Program-made: the position numbers and the translations under genes
Notes under the pieces: model-generated
What the model was told of the DNA's origin: nothing
Seen by the model: only the letters and a program-made list of their open reading frames with translations
Databases searched by the model: none
Part shown: positions 1 through 5,388 of the stretch, one piece after another
Numbering within the stretch: the stretch's first letter is position 1
Layout: each line of letters begins with the position of its first letter
DNA from: Gammaproteobacteria bacterium
GTDB taxonomy: Bacteria; Pseudomonadota; Gammaproteobacteria; GCA-001735895
Direction: 5' to 3'
DNA: 6,987 nt
Assembly (NCBI GenBank): GCA_021767985.1
Contig: JAASSH010000108.1
Coordinates: 1 to 6,987, forward strand

Positions 1-612
1 CAGCTCGGCCCCGGCCTCGGCAATAATTTCCACATCCTCCAGTAATTCGCTATCGAGGTCCGACTCTACCCGTGGCCAGAGCGATTCGAACAACTGGTAG
101 AGATCCACTTCCTCTACCTCGTTCTTCAACATGTTGCGCCAGTTGGTTCGATCGCCGACATATTGCCTGAAGGCCTGCTCGATCAGCCCCGCGTGATAGC
201 GCTTCGACACTCGCAGAATCGGAATCGCCTGGATCGCACCCTGGTCGATCCAGCGATGCGGTAGCTGGGTTTCGCGCGTGATCCCGATCTTGACGCCCGA
301 AGTATTGGAGAGATACACGATGTGCGGGCGCATGCAGTGCGACATCCCCCAGTCCGGTTCGCGGCAGGTACCGAGATGGAAATGGCATTTCTCGGGAGAA
401 ACGATGCAGAGATCGCATTGCGCCAGACTGCTGAAACAGGGGTAACAGTAGCCCTGGCTGAAACTCTTTTTAGTCAGGCGACCACAATGGATGCATTCGA
501 TCTGCTGCAGGTACTCGATCCTGACATCCTTGCCAAGCCATTCATTCAGCTCGAGCTGCTGACCACCCAGTTCGAGACGATAGCTTACCGGGCTACTCGC
601 CGCGGTCAGCAT
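1..612 (-). CDS. DUF2797 family protein, zinc-ribbon-like with GIY-YIG-like core (C-terminus cut by window edge)
   Basis: The reading frame starts at ATG 612 and stays open to base 1, giving 204 visible residues; the family is usually somewhat longer, so the C-terminus is missing. Residues 36-95 are cysteine-rich: C40-x2-C43, C56-x2-C59, C66-x2-C69, then C76, H77, H79, C83, H92 and C93, which suggests two zinc-binding knuckles. Next comes the conserved block HIVYLSNTSGVKIGIT (97-112), followed by RWIDQGA (120-126), which I recognise as the DUF2797 signature. The spacing of Y100, KIGIT (108-112), R120, E145 and N157 resembles a GIY-YIG/T5orf172 nuclease core; that is my inference. No biochemical function is established for this family as far as I know. 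The stop of tpm lies 39 bp upstream in the same frame and the strand is the same, so co-transcription is likely. A TTG at 633-631 is a possible but less likely start. The family call is firm; the activity is unknown. Confidence 0.85.
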   Translation of the reverse strand, partial: MLTAASSPVSYRLELGGQQLELNEWLGKDVRIEYLQQIECIHCGRLTKKSFSQGYCYPCFSSLAQCDLCIVSPEKCHFHLGTCREPDWGMSHCMRPHIVYLSNTSGVKIGITRETQLPHRWIDQGAIQAIPILRVSKRYHAGLIEQAFRQYVGDRTNWRNMLKNEVEEVDLYQLFESLWPRVESDLDSELLEDVEIIAEAGAEL

Positions 613-651
613 CTTGTGTAAATTACCCCTGGCTTGCAAGTTTCTCCACCA

Positions 652-1308
652 TCACCTGTCGAGTCGAAACACCGATTCGCTGAGCGCGGTCAGACCGACC
701 TTCCGCCAGCGAGGGCGCTCATCGATAATATCGTTAGTCTCGAGCAGGTTAATGGAAAATGCGTCGGAATAGTACTGGTAAACCTCATCCGTCGGCACCG
801 CAAAAGGCGGGCCCGTCATTTCCGACTGGTCATACTCCAGGGTGATCAACATCATGTTACTGACGGCAGGTATGATCGATAACATGTGATCGTAGTAACG
901 CGGTCGATCGTGACGCTCCATGGCGATCAGGGCGGCACGATCGTAGACCAGGTTGCAGGCCCCGAGATCGTCGTTGCTCAGATCGAAGAAGTCGCCCTGT
1001 AGAAGGCTGATGTTACCCGACTTGTAAATGCCGAAACGATCGGTGTCTAAACGCTCGTAATCGAGTTCGTTTTCCTCGAAAAAAGCCTCGATGGCGAGCT
1101 GCGACAGTTCGATGCCAATGACTTCGTAACCCTGTGCCGCAATCCAGGCGATGTCGTGCGCCTTGCCGCAAAGCGGTAAAAAGACGCAGGCGCCACGGGG
1201 TAAATCGAACTGCGGCAGGTAGCGCTGCAAATGCTGGTTAACCGCGGGCTCGTGGAATCCGATACGATTCTCTTTCCAGCGATCCAGCCAGTGTTGATTG
1301 TCAACCAT
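652..1308 (-). CDS. tpm: Thiopurine S-methyltransferase (TPMT family)
   Basis: This is a cytoplasmic SAM-dependent methyltransferase of 218 residues, the normal length for bacterial TPMT. The family methylates aromatic thiols such as 6-mercaptopurine. Bacterial members have also been linked to methylation of selenium and tellurium compounds, which is more likely to matter to a bacterium; the substrate here cannot be read from the sequence. Visible signatures are the N-terminal W7-x3-W11 followed by RIGFHE (15-20), the SAM-binding loop FLPLCGKAHDIAW (43-55) with acidic E67 in VIGIEL (63-68), LQGDFFDL (103-110), the YDRAALIAM segment (122-130) and GPPFAVP (166-172). The ATG at 1308 gives the usual family N-terminus, though no strong Shine-Dalgarno lies in front of it; GAGG in the upstream stop region is too far away. 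The gene starts 30 bp after the membrane GGDEF-like gene, so it is probably translated from the same transcript. Confidence 0.93.
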   Translation of the reverse strand: MVDNQHWLDRWKENRIGFHEPAVNQHLQRYLPQFDLPRGACVFLPLCGKAHDIAWIAAQGYEVIGIELSQLAIEAFFEENELDYERLDTDRFGIYKSGNISLLQGDFFDLSNDDLGACNLVYDRAALIAMERHDRPRYYDHMLSIIPAVSNMMLITLEYDQSEMTGPPFAVPTDEVYQYYSDAFSINLLETNDIIDERPRWRKVGLTALSESVFRLDR

Positions 1309-1338
1309 ATGGAATCAGGCGGATTTAAACGTTTATCC

Positions 1339-3156
1339 TCAGAGTCGGACTTTAACGCAGTTACGGCCATTTTTCTTGGCCACGAACAAAGCCATGTCGG
1401 CACGTTTCACCATCGAACCGTAATCACCGGTATCGTCGGTTATTGCGGCCACGCCAATGCTCAGGGTGGCGCTCTTTTCCCCGTAAGCCGTTTTGTAGCG
1501 AGCGTTCTCGACGAACTGGCGAATCATTTCGGCGAATTTTTCGGCCGCGTTCATATCGACCTTGGGCATCAGCACGCTCAGGCCATTTTGCCCGTAACGA
1601 CCCAGAATGTCTTTTTCCTTGTCGACCTTGGAGAATATGTACTTGACGATGGCGGCAAAAACCTTGTACGCAACCTGGTCCCCATCCTGTTCGCGCAGCT
1701 TCGACAAGCCGTCGACCTCGATGATCAGAATCGACAGGGGTTCGCCCTCGACCGCGGCGGTGCGATACCGATCAACCGCGATTTTATCCGCGTTTTCGCG
1801 GCTCATCAGGGTAATGGTCTTCTTCGCCGTCTCTTCTTCCTTCTTGATGTGTTCGACGACTTCTTTCGGCACCAGGGTCTGGTCGGATTCGACGAAACTG
1901 TGATCGGTGACTTCCATATCCTTGCTTTCCGAGGAAGAAACCGTCGTGGTTGTCGTTTTGTCCTCGGACTTCTTGGGCCGAATAACCGGATCGGGCACTG
2001 TCTGAGGCCGAACAACCGGGTCGAGCACCGTCTGCTCGACCACCATCGCCGAGTTGCGGGTCGAACGTTTGAAAATCAGCATGGCCTGCGCGGCGATACT
2101 GACACTGGCTACCATATCGAGATCGTCGAACGGTGCTGACTCGCGACGTAAGCTGATGACACCCATGAGCTTGGAGTCACTAAACACCGGAACGTCGAGC
2201 CGATAGGAGGTGAAGCGTTGTTTTTCCATGCCGAACAAACCCTTGACGGTTTCATGCTCGGCGCTCGTCGTTGCCTGTCGCGTCTGGGTCAACTTGCCGA
2301 GCAAGTCTTCCGACCAGAAAGTCTTGTCGTCATTCTCGAACAGCTCACCTTCGACCTTGTCGGCAACCGGCTTGGGGCCCTGCCCTTCCAGAGACGTCAG
2401 GATATAGGAATCGAACTCGATGACCGGCTCCAGGTGCTTCTTCAGCAGCGCGATTAGCTCCTTGAAATCGAGAATCCCGCTCAAGGCCATGTCCAGGTCG
2501 ATCAGGGTAAACGCCCATAGTTCCTGTCGATTGGTCATGCTCTTGTTGGTTTCAGATTCGAGAAACAGCATGCGCCTGGCGCGTTCGGTCAAGTACCCGA
2601 TGTACCCGGCCAGCAGTACCGCGGCAGCGAGTAAAACGGCCACCAGGGATATCCAGAAACCCGATATGTCGGTAGCGTACATGGCTCCGATAAAGACAAT
2701 CGCCAGCAACAGGTTAATCGCGAAGGTGATGACCAGGCGCACCGATTTCAGGCTGCCAAACCACATCGCAAGCAGGATAAATTCGATAGCGTGATAGGCG
2801 CTGTATTTTTGCAGGAAAACCGCGCCAATCACGGTGCCTGCCGCCAGCACGCCGTTTCCGAGCAGGCGTAAATTGTGAGGCAACAGGTCGGGAGAAAACC
2901 GGCTTATCAGGATATTGGCAAACGCCGCCAATGCCGCCAGCAGGTAGCCATACATGGGTATCGCGACTTCGTGACCGAAAGCACGCGATTCCAGGTAAGC
3001 ATATGCCAGGCACAAAAACAACAGGGCGCCAAACGCGTACACGGCAGAGCTTCGGCCTCGCGTCTCCTGCACGTCCCGATACCTGGCTTCGGTCGGTGCA
3101 TCCTGGAACTGAAGTCGAAATGAATCTTTATACCTGTTAATCAGGTCTTGCGACAC
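1339..3156 (-). CDS. Six-TM membrane protein with GAF-like and degenerate GGDEF domains
   Basis: This 605-residue inner-membrane signalling protein starts at GTG 3156, with AAAAGG 8 nt upstream and an in-frame TAA just before that. About six hydrophobic segments lie at residues 37-55, 66-86, 97-115, 122-137, 139-160 and 166-188. A helical linker follows, then a GAF-like domain (about 215-365, with RLDVPVF and LMGVISLRR). A low-complexity linker (370-415) holds a tandem 10-residue repeat and a run of Thr and Ser. A charged helix precedes the C-terminal GGDEF fold (about 450-605). Fold hallmarks remain: PLSILIIEVDG, RYG, TLSIGVA and RADMALFVAKKNGRN. The catalytic motif, however, reads GQNGL (522-526), the first metal aspartate is Glu (E480), and the inhibitory RxxD site is KEKD (513-516). 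Cyclase activity is therefore unlikely; a c-di-GMP/GTP sensing or scaffolding role is inferred. It heads the leftward operon with tpm and the DUF2797 gene and faces pilU divergently. Confidence 0.88.
   Translation of the reverse strand: MSQDLINRYKDSFRLQFQDAPTEARYRDVQETRGRSSAVYAFGALLFLCLAYAYLESRAFGHEVAIPMYGYLLAALAAFANILISRFSPDLLPHNLRLLGNGVLAAGTVIGAVFLQKYSAYHAIEFILLAMWFGSLKSVRLVITFAINLLLAIVFIGAMYATDISGFWISLVAVLLAAAVLLAGYIGYLTERARRMLFLESETNKSMTNRQELWAFTLIDLDMALSGILDFKELIALLKKHLEPVIEFDSYILTSLEGQGPKPVADKVEGELFENDDKTFWSEDLLGKLTQTRQATTSAEHETVKGLFGMEKQRFTSYRLDVPVFSDSKLMGVISLRRESAPFDDLDMVASVSIAAQAMLIFKRSTRNSAMVVEQTVLDPVVRPQTVPDPVIRPKKSEDKTTTTTVSSSESKDMEVTDHSFVESDQTLVPKEVVEHIKKEEETAKKTITLMSRENADKIAVDRYRTAAVEGEPLSILIIEVDGLSKLREQDGDQVAYKVFAAIVKYIFSKVDKEKDILGRYGQNGLSVLMPKVDMNAAEKFAEMIRQFVENARYKTAYGEKSATLSIGVAAITDDTGDYGSMVKRADMALFVAKKNGRNCVKVRL
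1972..2031 (-). repeat. Tandem 10-residue (30-bp) repeat in the GAF-GGDEF linker
   Basis: Residues 376-385 (TVLDPVVRPQ) and 386-395 (TVPDPVIRPK) of the GGDEF-like protein are adjacent near-identical units, visible also as two diverged 30-bp DNA copies. The proline and valine content suggests an extended spacer rather than a folded domain. It is followed by a five-threonine run and a Ser/Glu/Lys-rich stretch. Confidence 0.75.
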
Positions 3157-3164
3157 TCTTGATA

Positions 3165-3170
3165 CCTTTT
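3165..3170 (-). promoter_or_regulatory. Ribosome binding site deciding the GTG start of the GGDEF-like gene
   Basis: AAAAGG on the minus strand lies 8 nt ahead of GTG 3156. The next in-frame codons upstream include TAA, and the next internal Met is residue 68, beyond the first TM segment. This supports the rare GTG start. Confidence 0.6.
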
Positions 3171-3463
3171 ACCTGTTGCCAATACTTATTTCCTGACCGT
3201 TAAATCTGCGTATTTCTGAAGTCTGGCCCCGGAATTCAAGCCTTTAGTGTTTCGGACTATGTATAGACCATATTTCGTGCGCCAGGTTGCAGAGTTTCAG
3301 TTTCCCCTGCAAAGCCTGCAAGTCTGGTCGTTCGTCATTTTCCCCTAAATCGGGCAAACCGTTCTTGATTATAGCGTATTTTCATTATATTCAAAGGCTT
3401 ATGTAACCTTGTTAATTTTTTACTTTATCGCATTCCAGGGTTTGGAACATTACCGCCACGTGC

Positions 3464-3491
3464 CCGGATCGAGTGACTATACTCAACCCGG
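3464..3491 (+). promoter_or_regulatory. Candidate pilU -10 region inside an imperfect inverted repeat
   Basis: TATACT (3478-3483) matches a sigma-70 -10 box at five of six positions and would place the transcript start about 30 nt before the pilU ATG. No recognisable -35 sits 16-18 bp upstream, so an activator might be needed. The hexamer overlaps a symmetrical arrangement: CCGG (3464-3467), GAGT (3471-3474), a 6-nt centre, ACTC (3481-3484) and CCGG (3488-3491), with both 3-nt spacers equal. This could be an operator. The evidence is pattern only. Confidence 0.3.
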
Positions 3492-3508
3492 TAACTACCC
3501 GGACAACC

Positions 3509-3514
3509 AAAGGA
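3509..3514 (+). promoter_or_regulatory. Ribosome binding site deciding the pilU start
   Basis: AAAGGA ends 6 nt before ATG 3521. It selects this ATG over an in-frame GTG at 3473, which has no such site and would add 16 residues not seen in PilU proteins. Confidence 0.7.
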
Positions 3515-3520
3515 ATATTC

Positions 3521-4711
3521 ATGAAAGTCACGCCCTATCTAAAAATACTCGCCGAAAAGGGTGGCTCTGATCTGTACTTTTCGACCGGGGCGCCACCGAG
3601 CGCCAAGTTCAACGGCGTGCTCAAGCCGCTCGGCAAAGACAGCGCACCGCCCGGCTGGGTGGACTCGCTGGCGCAGGAAATCATGAACGACAAGCAAAAA
3701 GCCGAGTTCAGGGAGAAACCGGAAATGAATCTGGCGATCTCGCTGTCCGAGATCGGGCGCTTCAGAGTCAATATTTTCAAGCAGCGCAACGAAGTGGCGA
3801 TGGTGATCCGTAACATCGTCACCGAGATCCCGAACAAGGACGATCTCGGTTTACCCGAAGTCCTGTCCAAGGTCATCATGGCGAAACGCGGCCTGATTCT
3901 ATTCGTGGGCGGTACCGGTTCCGGCAAGTCGACCTCGCTCGCCGCGCTGATCGATTACCGCAACGTCAATTCCAAAGGTCATATCATCACCATCGAAGAT
4001 CCGGTGGAGTACATCCATCCGCACAAGGGTTGTATCATCAATCAACGCGAGGTCGGCATGGACACCGATTCTTTCGAGGATGCGCTGAAGAATACGCTGC
4101 GCCAGGCGCCCGACGTCATCCTGATCGGCGAGATCAGGGATCGCGAAACCATGGAGCATGCCCTGGCCTTTGCCGAGACCGGTCACCTGGCGATCTCGAC
4201 CCTGCATGCCAATAACGCAAACCAGGCTCTGGATCGCATCATCAATTTCTTCCCGGAGGAACGCCGTAACCAGTTACTGAGCGACCTCTCGACCAACCTG
4301 CAGGCTTTCGTCTCGCAAAGGCTGATCCCGACCGTCGACGGTAAACGCTGCGCCGCGATCGAAATTCTGTTAAATTCGGGGCGCGTCGCGGACCTGATCA
4401 AGCAGGGCGCGGTTAGCGATATCAAGGAAGTGATGGAAAAGTCGGAAGCCATGGGAATGCGAACCTTCGATTCGGCGCTGTATCACCTGTATATTGACGG
4501 CAAGATAAGCCTCGAAGAAGCCCTTAAAAATGCCGACGCCGAAAACAACCTGCGCCTGCGTATCGAACTGGCGGCGAAAGGGTCCGATACGGCCGCGTCT
4601 TCCGATGAATCGTTTGGGGGATTGAGCCTGGTCGAGGAACCCGAGGAAGAAGAAGACGAAGAGGATGCAGCCGAGGGTTTAGTCGGCGTTAAAACGCCCG
4701 AAGGAGGATAG
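3521..4711 (+). CDS. pilU: PilU-type type IV pilus twitching motility ATPase
   Basis: This is a cytoplasmic hexameric ATPase of the PilT/PilU/GspE secretion-ATPase family that assists pilus retraction at the base of the type IV pilus machine. In characterised species PilU is an accessory motor working with PilT. The product has 396 residues. The N-terminal domain starts with EKGGSDLYFSTGAPPS (12-27). The motor domain has Walker A GGTGSGKST (130-138), the Asp-box region IEDPVEY (158-164), a Walker B region DVILIGEIRD (198-207) with catalytic E204, and the His-box GHLAISTLHANNANQ (221-235). The stretch GYRN-like DYRNVNSKGHI and GCIINQREVGMDTDSFEDALKN fit PilU better than PilT. After about residue 355 there is an acidic tail, with EEPEEEEDEED at 372-382. 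No pilT precedes it; the upstream neighbour is the divergent GGDEF-like gene. The M50 peptidase gene follows after 17 bp, probably in the same operon. Confidence 0.93.
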   Translation: MKVTPYLKILAEKGGSDLYFSTGAPPSAKFNGVLKPLGKDSAPPGWVDSLAQEIMNDKQKAEFREKPEMNLAISLSEIGRFRVNIFKQRNEVAMVIRNIVTEIPNKDDLGLPEVLSKVIMAKRGLILFVGGTGSGKSTSLAALIDYRNVNSKGHIITIEDPVEYIHPHKGCIINQREVGMDTDSFEDALKNTLRQAPDVILIGEIRDRETMEHALAFAETGHLAISTLHANNANQALDRIINFFPEERRNQLLSDLSTNLQAFVSQRLIPTVDGKRCAAIEILLNSGRVADLIKQGAVSDIKEVMEKSEAMGMRTFDSALYHLYIDGKISLEEALKNADAENNLRLRIELAAKGSDTAASSDESFGGLSLVEEPEEEEDEEDAAEGLVGVKTPEGG

Positions 4712-4728
4712 CCCAGGCCACACAATAG

Positions 4729-5370
4729 ATGATCCAGTTACTATTCCAGCAGCAGTATGTGCTGTTTGTCATTATTGCCTTTGCGCTGATTTTTTCGCTT
4801 ACCTTCCACGAGTATGGTCACGGCAAGGTGGCGTCGCTGATCGGTGACGATACCGCCGAGCGCGCCGGTCGCTTAACGCTAAACCCCATTCCCCATATCG
4901 ATCCGCTTGGCCTGCTAATGGTGCTGCTGATCGGTATCGGCTATGCCAAACCGGTACCGGCCGATCCGCGTAAATTCAACACGCGCTGGGGCACGCTGAT
5001 GGTGGCGGCCGCAGGTCCGGGGATGAACCTGCTACTGGCGGTTGTCACGATCAATATCTACGTTATTGGTTTTAAAATGGGCTTCCCCCTGTTCAAGACC
5101 CCCGAAGCCCACGAGTTTTTCAAGATCATCGGACTGATCAACATGCTGCTAATGTTGTTCAATCTGCTGCCGATCGGTCCGCTCGACGGCAGTTACATCC
5201 TGCCTTACATATTGCCGAAACGGGTGGCACTGAAGTATCTTCAACTCAATCAGCGTTACGGCGCTTATGCGCTGCTGGCCCTGATCGCGCTCAATTTTCT
5301 GGGGGTGCCCGTATTCAATACCTTGTGGAGCATCGGCAATGCCATGCTGAACCTGGTCATCTTTTTCTAA
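4729..5370 (+). CDS. M50 / site-2-protease-like membrane metallopeptidase
   Basis: This 213-residue integral membrane protein belongs to the compact site-2 protease family (peptidase M50), which cleaves substrates within or near the membrane. The zinc site is visible: HEYGH at 27-31 (H27, E28, H31) inside the first TM segment, and NLLPIGPLDG at 145-154, whose D153 is the expected third zinc ligand. Other family features are GDDTAERAGRLTLNP (39-53), HIDPLG (56-61) and AAAGPGMNLLLA (93-104). Hydrophobic segments lie at about 9-26, 58-72, 88-113, 132-160 and 178-196. All catalytic residues are present and the length is normal for this small PDZ-less group; the substrate is unknown. The ATG directly follows an in-frame TAG, which excludes a longer form. 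AAGGAGG lies 21 nt upstream, unusually far, so coupling to pilU termination is possible. The gene ends 18 bp from the convergent dnaE2 stop. Confidence 0.9.
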   Translation: MIQLLFQQQYVLFVIIAFALIFSLTFHEYGHGKVASLIGDDTAERAGRLTLNPIPHIDPLGLLMVLLIGIGYAKPVPADPRKFNTRWGTLMVAAAGPGMNLLLAVVTINIYVIGFKMGFPLFKTPEAHEFFKIIGLINMLLMLFNLLPIGPLDGSYILPYILPKRVALKYLQLNQRYGAYALLALIALNFLGVPVFNTLWSIGNAMLNLVIFF

Positions 5371-5388
5371 ACCCGCCGCACCCGACAA

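Larger units (their letters stand above)
3157..3520. other. Divergent intergenic region between the GGDEF-like gene and pilU
   Basis: These 364 bp hold no plausible gene. The stretch 3361-3430 is AT-rich and probably contains control sequences for one or both flanking operons. Rightward candidates are a -10-like TATACT at 3478-3483, or a weak TTGATT (3365-3370) with TATATT (3386-3391) at a suboptimal 15-bp spacing. Leftward, the minus strand carries TATACA at 3265-3260, which would leave a leader of about 95 nt before the GTG start; no good -35 accompanies it. I see no convincing riboswitch or sigma-54 -24/-12 element. The role as the shared promoter region follows from the divergent gene arrangement; the individual sites are weak. 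Confidence 0.6.

Noticed and set aside
50..418. Minus-strand open frame of about 120 codons
   Set aside because: It lies in another frame of the DUF2797 gene, whose translation shows clear family motifs.
1231..2139. Long plus-strand open frame (about 300 codons) opposite tpm and the GGDEF-like gene
   Set aside because: It is antisense to two well-supported genes, its product shows no recognisable family, and such open frames are common opposite moderately GC-rich coding DNA.
3219..3327. Two copies of AAGTCTGG about 100 bp apart and a short CCTGCAA(A)G tandem in the intergenic region
   Set aside because: They are too short to distinguish from chance and match no known operator.
3394..3421. 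Stem (AAGG-TT / AA-CCTT with a bulge) followed by six T, resembling a terminator or attenuator
   Set aside because: The stem is short and AT-rich with a bulge, the T-run starts five bases after it, and no rightward gene precedes it.
3473..3520. Upstream GTG as the pilU start
   Set aside because: It adds 16 residues not typical of PilU, lacks a ribosome binding site and overlaps the putative -10 box; ATG 3521 has AAAGGA at good spacing.
5330..5367. Hairpin GCAT-C-GGC / GCC-ATGC near the end of the M50 gene with a later T-run
   Set aside because: It is inside the coding sequence and the T-run is 14 nt away, so it does not form a proper intrinsic terminator.
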